From Eremophila alpestris peregrina (lineage: Eukaryota; Chordata; Aves; Passeriformes; Alaudidae), in assembly GCA_009792885.1 (NCBI GenBank), contig WMCF01000007.1:9649995-9713994 (forward strand): DNA of 64,000 nt, written 5' to 3'. The notes below the pieces were generated by a model. The model worked only from the letters and a program-made list of their open reading frames with translations, did no database searches and was not told the origin of the DNA. A program made the translations under genes and the position numbers. Of the stretch, positions 26,100-39,300 are shown piece after piece. How positions within the stretch are numbered: position 1 is the stretch's first letter; every line of letters begins with the position of its first letter.

Positions 26100-26185
26100 A
26101 TGCCCGAGCCCCCGCGGGAGGGAGCGGAGTAGAGCCGGCCCCGCCCCGCGCCCGCGCCGCGCCCCCGCCCCGCCGCCGCGGGGAT
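26100..26185 (-). promoter_or_regulatory. KIT proximal promoter: GC boxes and G-runs
   Basis: About 40-120 bp upstream of the ATG the coding (minus) strand carries clustered G-runs and GGGCGG-type GC boxes, seen on the plus strand as C4, C4, C3, C5 and C4 between 26139 and 26171. No TATA box is visible. Sp1-type GC boxes and G-quadruplex-forming runs are established features of the human KIT promoter, so the arrangement fits. The transcription start site cannot be fixed from sequence. Confidence 0.65.
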
Positions 26186-28059
26186 GGGCGCAGGTGAGCG
26201 GCTCCCCCGCCCCCTGGAAGGGCAGCGCTGCGGGGCGCCTCGCTTGGCTCGCCATAAAGCCCCTGATCAGGATTATTTAAGAAAAAAGGACAGAGGCCAG
26301 TGGCTGAATGTGCGCACAGCGCTGTCGTGGGGGAGAGCTCGCCCTCCTCACGGGCAGCACTCTGCCATGCCGAGCACCCGAGGGATCGGGGCCGCGGGGC
26401 TGCCTATGCCCAAGTGGAACGAGGACCAGAGAAAGGGCGGGGGGGAGCGGCCGGGCTGGGCGCCAGAGCTGGAAGCGGACAGAGCATCCCTTAAAGGGCA
26501 GGTACAAAGCCATTTGCCTAGCTTTGAAATCCTCACTGATCGCTCCTGGAGATGTTACAGTAGATTCTGGAGGCACCAAAGGTATCGCCTCTGCCCTGGC
26601 TCGCACTGTTGAGATCGACTGAGCCCGCTGTGGGCCACCACCTACTAAGGGCCAGAGCACCTCGAGTGAAACTTAAAAGTGTAGTACAAAGTGAAGACTT
26701 GAAAGAAGTGACTGGTTTGGTATGGAAAAGAGAAAACTGACAGGGAGCTTAAACATGGAAAAGGTCCTTAAGGAAAGGATCGTGAGCAATTGTTTTTCAT
26801 GTCCTTCAAAGGCAAGATAAAAAGTTATCCATTTAGTTCTCAGGAAAAAAAAATCGCTTAAATGTAAAGAAGGCAATTGCAAAGAGCAAGGAGGATTTAG
26901 GCTACAAGTGCATTGCGAGAAGGGGTTGTGGAATCCCACAGAGGGAGTTTTTTAAGCACTGATGAGACCCCTGGCAAGGATATGGGAGCACTCACTTCTA
27001 TACCTGCAAAACTGGAGTGGGGCTGCTCTGCAGGCAGAAATAACACAAACTACACAAATGTCTAGCTTTAACACTGCTTTGGCAGTCAGTGTTACACACT
27101 GATGAGGTGAAAGAAGGGTATACAGGTGACGCAGGCAAAGGGGTCATGCATGCATTCACCAGCCATGCTCTGCCCAAGGTATCCACAGGCAGCACCTCAG
27201 GCAGGTGGGCAGAGGACACACAGACAGTCAGGAAACCCATAAGAACACTTCTGGATGTACAGAAAGGTGTAGAGGACATATGGAAAAACTTTTACCCCGG
27301 AAAAGCGTAAATGTAGACTTCTTGAAACGTGTCGGTACGGATCAGAAAAATCATTGAAGGTAAAATGCTTCCTTTTTTCCCACTCATCTTCCTTTCTTTT
27401 TCACTCCTGTCAGATTTTTTCCCAAGGTTAATAGCGCTGTCCCACATGGTCCAGCATGAGATGAAAGTCTTGTCTTATATGTTTAAAATGGCTCTCTCCA
27501 TTTTTTTACTCTCTTTCATCTCTGACAGCCAGTCTCTTTTGATAGGTGAATCCCTCCTCTGCTGCAAAATGGAATACTTTTTTGTTAGCACACTAACAAT
27601 TTAAAAATCAAATAATGTTTAAAAATCATATTTCTTACTTGGTGCTAGCCTCATCAAATTAATCCTAAGGAGGAAAAAATAACTGAAACAATTTATTAGT
27701 GATCCCCCAATTTGCCAGGTGTCTCTGGATTTTATTTCTTTAGGAGAAAAAAAGTGAGCTGGAATTTTTTAATGTAAACACTTGGAGCATTTAATTTCTT
27801 AAATATGCAAAGGCAGGGCACAGAATATTATGAGAGGTTTTCACTAAAGCATTATCAAGGAACATGTGATGTTGTTATTGTGGCAGGTTTTTCCCTGTTC
27901 TCCTTGATTAGTGCTCTTTCAGTTAGTGGTCTGCCTTTAGGTCCTGCACATCCCTGATCACATGAAGCCCAACTCCGCGTGGCTCCGCATCATATGCCTC
28001 ATTTTCACAAGCATTAGCTCAATGTTAGATCTCAAAATCAAAGTGGCAACAGTATTCTC

Positions 28060-28337
28060 CACGTGCTTTGACTGACTATAAATAGCGACAGTAAGTGGCA
28101 AACAAAGGTGAATTGCTTCTAGCCTTCCCCCTTCATTTATTTTTAATAATTGTAATGACAAATGCAGTTGCCCTTTCCAGTATTTTGCACTGAATGCTTT
28201 AAGTTCTCTTGTTTGCATTATAGAAGCAAAAGAAAGTTTCTTAAGCAGTGGAGATTTCTCTTTTTCCTACCTTTGTCTGAAATATGTGAGCATAAACTAG
28301 AAAGGTTCTTCTTTGGCTTTGCAGCCAGGCTCACGTG
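28060..28337. promoter_or_regulatory. Candidate CACGTG E-box pair upstream of KIT
   Basis: Perfect CACGTG palindromes lie at 28060-28065 and 28332-28337, about 2.0 and 2.3 kb upstream of the start codon. A third lies at 30619-30624. MITF binds such E-boxes and acts in the same pigment lineage as KIT. The link is inference, since the motif is short. Confidence 0.25.
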
Positions 28338-28855
28338 TTCCTCTCTTCAGTTGTCACTGTGGTACTGTGGCAGTACGTTAGGACAAGTAATGCCATCTCT
28401 CCTCGTCATTTGCTGGAGACAACTTGCACTAGGTTGACATTTGGGGGAGTGCAGAATGAAGAGAGAGACAAGAGAGATCTACAGACTTTGGACACGATAC
28501 AGATTTGGAGATAAGAATGATAAGCTTGGAGAAATAAGTGAAATTGTATCTGAAAAGTTCACTTCAGCTTGAAAGCCTGAAAGTGATTTAAAATTTGTGG
28601 ACGAGCTCCTTTGAAAATTCAATTCAAAAGATTGTTTTTAGACATCCATGGGACTGCTTGCTGAAGTAAACATTCAATAGATCAATAGCATTAGTAAGAT
28701 TAAGCTAATGTCATCAAAAACTGTTGCTATAATGAAGGACTTGTCATTTCTGTGTCTGAATGGAAATGCATCTGGAAATTAACGAGTTTAATGGTTTCAA
28801 ACAATTTATTTTTCAGAGCTATGAGAACCTTTTTTACAGCATAAATAATCTTAGA

Positions 28856-28905
28856 ATCTATTTTATCTACGATATATAGATATATTTATCTACGATAAAA
28901 TAGAT
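28856..28905. repeat. AT-rich imperfect hairpin (19-bp arms)
   Basis: The arms 28856-28874 and 28887-28905 are reverse complements at 16 of 19 positions, including a perfect outer 12 bp (ATCTATTTTATC), with a 12-base loop. The word TATCTACGATA also occurs twice in direct orientation, once in each arm. Confidence 0.8.
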
Positions 28906-30351
28906 CCATTGAGAAGAGAGGAAAATACTCTTCTGATACAGCCAATCAATGCTGGCTAGAATCCTTCCTGATAACCCACCATAACAACTTTTTCTACAAG
29001 GCTGTACTTTTCTTTTTCTAAATTGCAGATTGACAGACTTTAGGCTGGAGCATGGCTCTTTCATATAAACTGGCAGCCCCAGCAAGCCAGACAGCTCCAG
29101 AATTAACTCCTCTGTGATTCCTGAAGGCTTTGAGAAATTATGAGAGTTTGAAACACATATTGATTTACCAATGTTGCTGTAAAAGCTATCTAATCGTGGG
29201 CATAAAAGTTTGTTAAGCTTTTTAAAAGTGAAAAGTGGTCAAATTTCTGCCTTGTGCATTCGTCTAAAACAGCACTTCTGAAGAGTGGCTGTTAGCAATG
29301 TCATATGACCACTGTGCAAAAAAATATATACTCAGCACTCTGCTGCATCTTGATCCTAATCAACAAAACTGTAGCGGTGAATTTTCTAAGCCTCTTGTTT
29401 TATTAAGTATTTGTTTATTTGTGTTTTATTAACTAATTTGAAAAAAAAAGGGCTGTGAAGTCTGCAGGTCTAAACTGTTGGCACAGGAAGGTATAATCCA
29501 GCTGGACCTGTTTTCTAGAAACCTTGAGATTTTGGGACATCCCATTACATTTTTAAAATTAATCTCAAGTCTTCTGCTCTTCATGGTGACTTGTTAGAGT
29601 GGGTAAGTGGAGAAAACTGGTAGCATTTGATAGGCATATGTCTTAAGACTTCATCTGTAGATGGCAGGATTATAATGCCTTCATGCAGTTTAACTGATGA
29701 AACGTGTGCTATTTTTAGAGGGATAACACTAAAATAAATTCAGATAAGGTGGACACCTTTATCTCATTCCCCCTGGAATATGAATCTTCAAACTGAATCC
29801 ATTCAGTATTACTAAAGTGAGAGATGTGTCTTATTCCCCTCTAATTCAATTGTGTAGATTACTCACTAAATCCCATTGTACTTGTGATCTTAAACCACTA
29901 TTGCCATCCTAGTTAATTAAAGATTTTTCCAGCCTTGCATGTCAAGAGTCTAGATATAGTCGTCGTTGAAGCTTGAAATACATGCTGGTTTTGAAGACAT
30001 CTTGTATTATCATGCGCATAGCACGCTATTGTAAAAACTGTTTTATCAGTCTAAGCTTAAGTGGAAAATAAAGGTTCTAATCTTCTTGATAGCCTTTTTT
30101 TGTTAGTTTATAGCCTGCAATCTTACTAAGAAAAGAGATTTGTCTTTATGAACTGCCAAGTGAAGTTCTTGCCCTTATCGCTTGCAGCTTTATTTGCACA
30201 GACCACTGTTGAGAATTGACTCCACACAGCGACCTAGGTCTTGTTGTTTTGTCTTAATTTTGTTGTTGGGTTGTTATTGGCTTTTTTTACATGAGCTGAG
30301 CATATCAAAATAATTGTGGAGAAACAGCTGATGTGGCTTCCCAGCTTGCTG

Positions 30352-30364
30352 CCCCCCCCCCCCC
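30352..30364 (+). repeat. C13 homopolymer
   Basis: Thirteen consecutive C, so G13 on the KIT-sense strand. Its length may be a sequencing or assembly uncertainty. Confidence 0.9.
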
Positions 30365-33300
30365 ATTCTTCCCTGCAGCTTTGGGCTGCAGACCCAGAGA
30401 GCCTTGTCCTTACCCTCTCTGCCTGCTCCCCACAGGATATTAATGCCTCAGTTGCTGAAATCATATCCAGGCTCTGAATCTCATGACAAGAACTAACTTT
30501 GCTTTGCAGTTTATAAAGAGTCCTTCTGTGTTTTCTTACAGTGCTTTTCTATATCTGCAATCTAAATAAATGGCTAGAGGGAGGCTTGTCCGGCATTTTT
30601 CTCTGAGGTGGTTAAAGCCACGTGAGATCCAGTTGACTCCTTTGACATATTTGCTAAATTGTACTATTTTGCTTATAAACCTGGGGATCAAATAAGAAGA
30701 AAACTAAAACAAAAGGAACTGCCTTGATTGAGAGAATAAATGTCAAAACATGGTGTGGAGAAGAGGGTGTTTCTCTTGCTTGTGATCCCTGAAATAAAAA
30801 GCTTGGATTTTTTATCAAGTCTTGTTTGTCACCTTGCCTCTCAAAGTATCTTCCTTTAACCTATTTAAATTTAGCATTCTTTAGATGTCTCATAAATTGC
30901 TTGGCTCCTTTTTACCTTTGCAAGGTATCTTTTGGTACTATTTTGTTTATAGCTTTGTATAGTTTGAAGAAATGTATCTGTTCCCCCATAATCAGCTTTA
31001 AAACTTGTCTCTAACTTGGGTTGTACTTTATGGGCAAGCAGTCTGTTTTGACTTCCCCTGTTAGTGCTGCTCTCACATGTCTGTTGTGGAGCCTTCAGCC
31101 TTTGTCAGAAGAGCATCATATGAGCCTCCTGCTCTATCCCTGTCCCATCTGCAGTGCCCACCCTGCCTGTCTCCTTGTACAAAGCAAGGTAGATTTGTCA
31201 CAATGCTACCGCCTTGTCTGGAACAAGGATATCGGTGTTCGGCCTTAAAAGCTGCTGGTATTTATTTGAGAGAAGACAGTTCTTAGAATAGTAAACAGAC
31301 TGCACATGTGACCAATTTACTATTTCCCATAGAAAGACCGAGAAGCGTGGTCTTGGCTGCCTCTCCACAAAGCTTGTCTCAGTTTCTGCTCAGTTTTGTT
31401 CAGTTCCCAGGATAACCGTGGGCAGCTGAACTAATTAGACAGCAAGACAATTATTAGTTAGCATCTCCGAGGGGCTAACTCCATCATTGGGAAAGCTAAC
31501 CTTGCAGCTTGCTACAGATGGATGAAGTATCCACAGAGCTAACTTTGTCTCTCACTTCTGCCCCTTCAACCTTCCTAAGTAACCCCTATTAAATTAAAAT
31601 GCTGTAAATGCTGTTGCCCCTCTCTCTGGAGTAGGTGACCCTTACCAAGGGGTATGGATCATACATACACACAGCAGGTATTTATGTATTAGGCTTGCTT
31701 TACTATCTGTCTTCACAGTTCTTGGTAACCAAAAGTCTCTAAGAGATTATTTTCCTATCAGTCTTATTCCACTTTCCTACAGCTATCTTGTACTGCCAGA
31801 GGCTTTGAGGTCTCTAATTTTTTCAACTCTGTGTATTTGTGAATGCAGTATGCATTACAAACCCCATGCCCACAGTGTTGGTAGACATACACAACACTGG
31901 AAGAGTTAAAGGTTGTCAAAAATGCCTCCTCATTAGGAAGGTCATGTCCATCACATTTATCATCCAGTCCTCTCTTTTTTCACCTGTAGAAGGTTTTTCA
32001 GTCCTTTTGATCAGAGTTTTCAAAATGGGATAGTGTAATGAGATTGAAATTTCAGTCAGCAGCCCATTATGTAGCATAAGTGAGCTTTTGCAGACACTCC
32101 TCCACAATGAATGCTTGCTGCCCAGCACCTGGAAAGGCCTGCAACAAGAGATTGCACCTTGATAAATTTGCATTTTAATAACTTAGTTTGTCTGGATAAC
32201 CAGAAGGAAAAATACAGTTAGTGAAGATGCTCAGCCTTAAAAATGGTATTTGTCCCTGTGAGACAGGTATTTTAAAGCCAGCTGATACTAATGAAATAAT
32301 CTAGATTTAGAAGACTTGAGAATTTGGATATTCTGTTAAATAGGATGGCTACTCATAATTTTTTTCTCTTCCTCTTCTGAGTTTAAGGATATTTACAAGG
32401 AGCATATCAATTCAGTATGCTCAAGTTCAGACAAATTAGTTTCAGGACATGTTTTCTGTGATCCTTTTCTTATTTTATCTTGGTTCTTTGAGGGAATTGA
32501 TATTAAAATTATGATTACTTAGGTGTGCAATTTATCTAGATGTTCCTAAACATTTTTCCTACAAATTTGTCTGATATGCAATATAAACAACTGCATTAGT
32601 GTAAAAAAAATTTAAAGACCATATCTGTTTTTTGTCATGGTATGTTAAGTTGGTTCCCTCTTCTGTGTTGTTTCTGCTTTTGAATTTGAGAGCAGTGCTG
32701 GAAAACCCCTGAGCCCAGCTGGGGGACACCATGCCAGGCTACAGATTGTGTACAGGTTCCCACGCTCACCTATTAGGAGATGACCTTCAGCATCTGTACC
32801 AAGCTGGGTTTTCAGAGCTCACCAGCCTTTTGTACCTGCAGTGGAAAAGCCATTAATTTGCTTTTGCCTGTTATAAATCTTACAGACATTTATATCTGAA
32901 AGTCAGGGTCCCTGCTTAACTGCCTGTACAGCCATCCCCTGCTGAGAGGCAGCTGCCTTTGAGGACAGAGCTGATGTCACCTGGCACCACACAGCACTGA
33001 TTTAGGACCCAAAAGTGCCCAACTAAAATGGAGATTATGGATTCTTTAGGGTTCAAATGGAAATTACAGAGCATCCCTTTGCCATCTGCTCCCTGTTGGA
33101 AATAATGCAGATGTAAATATCAGCCTTGCATCCTATGAGCCCATTACCCCGCTAGGCCTTTCTTGCTGAGGGGAGGTGCATCCATTGGGACTGGGTTTTC
33201 ACAGCTGATAGCATGATTTCTGTGTCCATCCCAAACTATTCCTGGGTCATTCTGTGGCCATTCTGTCATTCAAACACAGGCCTGTGTTTGTTACACTGGT

Positions 33301-36300
33301 TTGTGAAACACTGGCCATGAAATAGGCTTGGGAAGTTCCTGACCCTTCTTGCCCTATTTCTGTCCCCTTTTAAGGCACTTTAACTTTCCATCTCTTTGTT
33401 TTGCTGTCACAGATATTTTGAGGAACCACAGAAAGGCTACTTTTCACCTTAATCTAGTTTGTGATCTGGTTTACTGTGTGGCTTTGTGAACAGGTCTACT
33501 GCCAAACTGAGGGAGGAAAAGCAATGAGAACAAGCAGTGAGAATGAAATTACACTGGCTTGCTGCTAAAGGTAGCATCTCACACAAACAAACAATTTTTT
33601 TCTACAGGAGCCAAAATACCAAAGTAAATGCCATAATGCCTCTGTCTGAAGCCAGGTGTGAAGATACTTACACCATTGTAAGGTGATTTCCCCTTTGTAG
33701 GTGCACGCATAAATAGCCAGGGTGGTTGATACAATGGAAGGCTCCTCCTTGGAGTGGTTATTTTTATTATCTTGGAGCTGTTTCCCTTGCCTCAGGTTGG
33801 CTGGATGATTGTTTTGAGTCCAGTCCGAGTAGCTGCTGCCTCTATTTATCCTTATATTAAATGTAATACAAGATGTCAGTAATAGGTACAATCTGTGAAA
33901 TGCATGATCTGGGGTGTGTTACCATCTCTCTCTGTACAGCCTGCATATGGCCCATTGTTAACACAGATGTCAGCCCAGGAACAGCTTGCTTTTCTTGTTA
34001 CACCTCAGAGAGCAGGCAGCAATTCCCTCCCAGATTTTGCTCAATTTCCTGTGTCAGAAGGAGATCATTTGGTTTGGGCCTTTGGAGATGAAATTAGTAT
34101 AGCAATTAGGGTGTGGCTGTGGCAAATGCCCACTCAATAGTCTATGACAACATGCACTGGATTTATGACAGTGACAAGAAATTAAAATAACACGGTAGGG
34201 TACCTCCTTTCAAAGGCAAATTTAAGAGGTGCAGTTAGCTGAATCTGAGTCAGTCTCAACCTGCGGTTAAGTCTTGGGGCATTTTTATCTGTAGAACTTT
34301 GATGCCATGTTAATAATCCTCACTGCACAGCCACTGTTCAGCTGATAAGCAGAAACATGCACAAAATATAAAAAATATTTAGGAGTTTTCTTTCATCTTC
34401 TTTAACAGATGATTTCTCAGTTTCTCTGATGTAATCATATGATCAAGGATGTGTCATTTTGACCCTTAAAAGCTGGGAAGAACATGAATATGTCAAGTTC
34501 CTTTCCAATCACTTCAGAAATCCTGCAAACAAACACTAGGTATATCCAGAACTAGCAGCACATCACAGTCCTTGGGTTAGTTTGGCTGACTAACCAAAGT
34601 TATACTATCAGTTGCTGGTACAAGAGAAAACTGCAGCTTATGTTCAAGGCAATAACAGGGTCCTGGATCAGCAAATAACTGTCCATTTGATGCCTTTTTG
34701 CTGGTCCTAAAATAATGAGACACAGTTAGGTGATAAAAAGGAGTTACCTTTATAAGGATCCTTGGGTGCACAATTCACCAGATGGAAAACACCAAAGATG
34801 CACCTGTAGCATAACGCACATACAATTTTCATATGTTCAGCACATTAGCATATCTGACAAAAATCCCCAATTAAAGACGTAAGTGCTGAGGTAATTCCCC
34901 CCAGTTCATCCCTCTTTGAATTACCCCCTTTTAGGAACTAATTTTTGTTTATGAAAATGTGTCTCAGAGAGTTAGTTTCAACCTTGGCTTCCCTGAGAAT
35001 CTAACCTTGGACCTCCAGTCTGGAGCCACTGGGGAATTTATCTTGTCATTCTGTCTAATAGAGTAGGTAAAATCTAGCTATGAATAATATGATAGGCTAC
35101 AGAACTACAAATATATGTGTAAAGAATGTAGAAAATATGTAAAAGAAAAAAGGCAAAAATCAATTCAGCATCACATTCATTTTGTATTCATGTCATATTG
35201 CTCTCTGGTCAGCTACAGTGGATGAAATGTCATTGATTGAAAGCTCATTGACTTTTGCTTCTCTTAGTTACTCAATGAAGACAGGATCTCTATTGAAATG
35301 AGGCAGCTGAGGCTAAGATTCACCTGTGTCTAAGCTAGATAACTAGTTGCTGTTTGTATTTAGTGCATAAATGCAGGTGCCTCTGGAGTGACAGTCACCC
35401 AGCCTGTTGCAGGTGTGATGAACTGTCCTCTGGAGATGCCTTTCTCCTCCTCGAAGGGAATGTAGACAACTGGTTTAGTCAGATATCTCACTTTTAGGTG
35501 GCTGAAAATATGTGAAAGTTGCATATGCTGTTTAGTCTCAAAGGTTAACAGACATTTCCTTTAAATGCCTAAAAAACAATAAGGTGGACAAATACAATCA
35601 ATGAGTTTTCCCTCTAAATAAATAAAAAGCAAAGCGAACCAAATATTTGGATATGGAGACTCAGTTACAAACACAGATCAGTCCACCTACTGCCAGCTAT
35701 GTTTCATTTCTCTTTGCTGTGTTCAGCTGTGACCAGCACAGTCTTAAGCAGATCTGCAAGTCTCCTTTCTCAGTGGGAAAAAAAACTGCTATATGGTAGG
35801 TAGGAGTTTGGACCCCACTTGCCCTGCCCACTGGAGAAATTTGGTGAAGTTTCTCTGTGCCACACTGTGTCCAGCTGTAAAGTGTACTGACCTTCTTTGT
35901 GTTCTGTGGCTAGTGAGGGCAATGTGGAGCTAGCTATTAGCCTCCCAGAACAGTTTTTGAGCATCTCCAGTGTGCTACATTCATTTCTAGTATGCCTCAT
36001 GGCACTTCCAGAGGGCCTCCTCAGCTGGGTGTTACATAGTCCTCTCTGAAGCCGCTCTGTTTTTTGTGCATTGAAACCAACATAGCACAAACACTGTGGG
36101 TTGCAGATCCCCTTCCCACTGAAACATCCCACTGTGCTTCCCAAAGTACCTTGCCTGAACAGTCATCCCTCCATTAACAGTGATGTGGAGTGAACAGAAT
36201 GCCCTGATGGAGGCAGCAAGCCTAGCAACTCTATTCATAGGCAAATTCCTCCTGGTGCACATTGTCACATTCTCTAGGAGTGCTTTAACCCGGTGAGACA

Positions 36301-39300
36301 GGGTGTAGCTGGGTGTCAGTAACCTGCTGCTACCTTGTCTGTGACTTGCTTGGCTATCTGCCCTCCATTGTGCTAAGCAGAGCTCTGTGGGGCCACACTG
36401 TGGATTTAGGCAGGGAACTAGCTGAGCTGAAGTATTACAGTAATACAAAAGGGAGGCAGAGAACCAGGTTGATTAAATTTACATCACTGTCAATGAGGAG
36501 CATTGTGGACTGCAGCCCCAGCAGTTGTATTCTAGGTCTTTGTTGTTTCCTAGTGCTTGCAAATTCTGGCCACTGCCTCTGTTTTCAGTTCCTTTAGCTA
36601 GGCTGTGGTTTCATATAGATTTAATTTCCTTCTACAGAAGATGTTTGAGATAAATTGCACCTTCTTTTTCACAGACAAACTAAAGGACAGACAGGGAATG
36701 CTCTTCTGAGTTCATTTGCACTGAATCTACTGTACAGTTGTGGAGCACCATCAAGCAGTATGCACTTTGGGGCAAGAGGAGGTGAGGGGGTGGAGATGGC
36801 TCCCCAAGCAGTGGGTGATAGTATGGGATTACCTTTCCTGCAGTGGCAGCAAGGGTCTGAACTCAGGAAGCTCTGCACTATTATGTTTCAAAAAGGGATT
36901 TCCTCCTGGCACTAGCTCTTGAGTGCACTCCAACTTGCACACAAAGCTCTCCCACCTGTATCAGCTCACGTGTGGGCTGGGAGCAGATTTGGGCTACTTG
37001 TGCCTTGTCCATATGATTCCTTTGCAAGGGGTACTACCAGAAAGCTGGTACCCCCAGTTTGTGACATCAGTGTTGCATCACTGCTGTCACTACATTAAGC
37101 AGCATTGGCAGAAGTCTGCCTGTGTTGAAAGGATCGTGGAAACAAACTATTTGTGCACAAATTGCTGGTAGATCTGGGTACATTCTCAAGTGTAATGTTT
37201 CTGGAAATGCTCAACTTACATGTTACTTTTCCCACAAACAACTTTGATTCATATTCATTCATAGCCTGCTTGCACTAATTTGATTGACTGCAGCTGGATA
37301 AAAAGGAAAATGTTTGCTAACTCCTTTTTAGACAAGTATGCAACAGTATCAGTTTTAACAGCAAGCATATCTTTAGAGGGCATCTTTTTGTTACGCAAAT
37401 TATAGATTTCGCCCAATCTATAAAGGAGCACTTTCAGTTTTCTTCTGATTCTCTTTTACTTTTATGATAATCTGAACATTTATAAGACCAGACATCGTTT
37501 AGAAGTTCAAAATAGAATAGTATTTTTGGACCGTGACATCAGTTTTTATGCCATTTCACTCTATTTTGAGCTACAATTAAAAGTTCTTTTTTAAACAAAC
37601 TGTATCTAATTTCTGTGCTAAATCAAACCAGGCAACAAGAAATGTTTTTGCTTTTAACTAGAATGTTATTAGAGTCTAGATATGCAAATACAACGTGGAA
37701 TTGTAAGACATCTCTGCCAAAAAATTTTAAAAAAACCCTGCAAAATCTTTGTCTACACTAGAAGAGGGCTTTTATTTCTAAAGAAATCCTGGCAAACCCT
37801 CATGAAGAATCGCTGCTTGCACCAAAATAAAGTGATTTCCCACTAGAGCTTGTTCCAGTTTTCTGAACAGAAGCAGCAATACCAAAAACAATTTTGCTGT
37901 CCCAGCAGCATTTGCAAGCAGGACTGTGTTTCTGAGAGCTGTGTATTATCGACTCCTCCTTGACATCATTATTTCAGCAAAAATTTTGGACCCAGCTAAT
38001 GCTGTGATTAGGAATATAAACTAAGAGAACTAGCACAGAAGTGACATTCAGTTTTACACATGGAAACAGTATGCAGAAACTATGCAACAAGTGTTTTTTC
38101 TTTATAGAATATTAAGTTTGTAAATAGACCAATGATCCAACTACATGCTGGGCCTAAATTCCGTTGCACTATACCTTTAATGAGACACACACTGCTTATA
38201 AATATACATATGCTATATATACCATTTCCATTTCTTCAAACATATCTTTGTTCTCTGAGAATAAAGCCCATGGCAAAATGTGAAGTTTTTTAAAGCAACA
38301 TTGTTTTTTTTTATTTATTTTCTAGACATAGAAATAGTGTATGACCAGTGGCTCTTGCTGCAATCAGCACTGCAGTTTTTACACCCAGCTGACACAGAAA
38401 GGTTTAACTGCATTTAACTAAAGTCCTCAAGAAATTGTGCAGATTTCTCAGCCACTGATGGCTCAGGACAGAAATGCAGCCCCTGGAGATGTATTATCTT
38501 CAGAATGATGCTTAGTCCTCAGCGTCCAAGGAGACTAAGTGTAAAATTCCTCTCCCAGATGGTAATAAAGAGCTGGAGCATTACCTGTGACCCAGGGGAA
38601 GGCTGTAGTATCTGGAACTTTGATGTCAGTGTTGATTAAAGTCTGGCTTTGAGCTAAATAAGAGGCATATGAGTGTGCTTGGTTAGCTGTAGAAAGTGTC
38701 AAATATTCAAAGCCTAAAACTACAGTCTTAGATCTCTACCTTTAATACCCTCCATGACTCATTGGGAGACTCACAAGGTCATTCAGCTGTCTCTTGCACT
38801 GCACTGGGTCTCCACAGCTCCTGCTGCAGGAAGATGTCTTTTCCCACATCTGTCATGGAGAGACATGCTTCATGATGGGACATGACTTGAGCTCAGACTT
38901 TCATGTCACTGATGATTAGGAGCTATGAATTCCTATCCTCCACCCACTGCCTCATGTTATTGTGATTTTTTTTTTTTTGTTTCCAGCCTATCCTTTCTCA
39001 TTCCTACTCCCCCATCCACCTCTGCAGCCCCTTCTCCTGTCACACTGCCTCACTGACAATAACAACTTCTGAAAGCTAAAAGTGGTGAGTAGTTATTTCA
39101 ACTTTTGATAATTAGGAACATCTCTGCAGGTGTTCAGGATGGGATGCTACACTGAGCTGAATGTGAGATACTGCTCCTCATCCAGACTGTGAACATCCAA
39201 GCAGGAGAAAGTAAATCCCACTTTTTCTAATATTCCAAGGAAATCTGCATCTCTGCTAACCCTAGAAAATCTCTCCCAGACACACACAAATTGCCTTCTT

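Larger units (their letters stand above)
25440..26480. promoter_or_regulatory. CpG-rich island over the KIT promoter and exon 1
   Basis: Base composition changes sharply from AT-leaning flanks to very GC- and CG-dinucleotide-rich DNA, densest between about 25690 and 26250. It spans the KIT start codon, exon 1 and the first part of intron 1. This is the usual setting of a TATA-less, broadly regulated vertebrate promoter. The boundaries are by eye. Long open frames on both strands here (up to 269 codons) are an effect of few stop codons in GC-rich DNA. A divergent transcript is possible but nothing shows one. Confidence 0.85.
26481..30351. other. Proximal upstream flank of KIT
   Basis: From about 27600 the sequence is AT-rich with no recognised mobile element apart from a hairpin at 28856-28905. 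It contains the E-box pair (28060-28337). Open frames are short and unrecognised. Position upstream of KIT makes it a candidate control region by inference. Confidence 0.6.

Noticed and set aside
25471..26280. Long open frames on both strands over the CpG island (up to 269 codons)
   Set aside because: They are Pro/Arg/Ala-rich, overlap one another in several frames and cross the KIT exon 1 coding sequence antisense. GC-rich DNA has few stop codons, so length alone is not evidence.
36032..36448. 138-codon minus-strand open frame overlapping a 124-codon frame
   Set aside because: Unrecognised, of chance length, and with no splice or promoter context. A processed pseudogene was considered but no parent gene was recognised.
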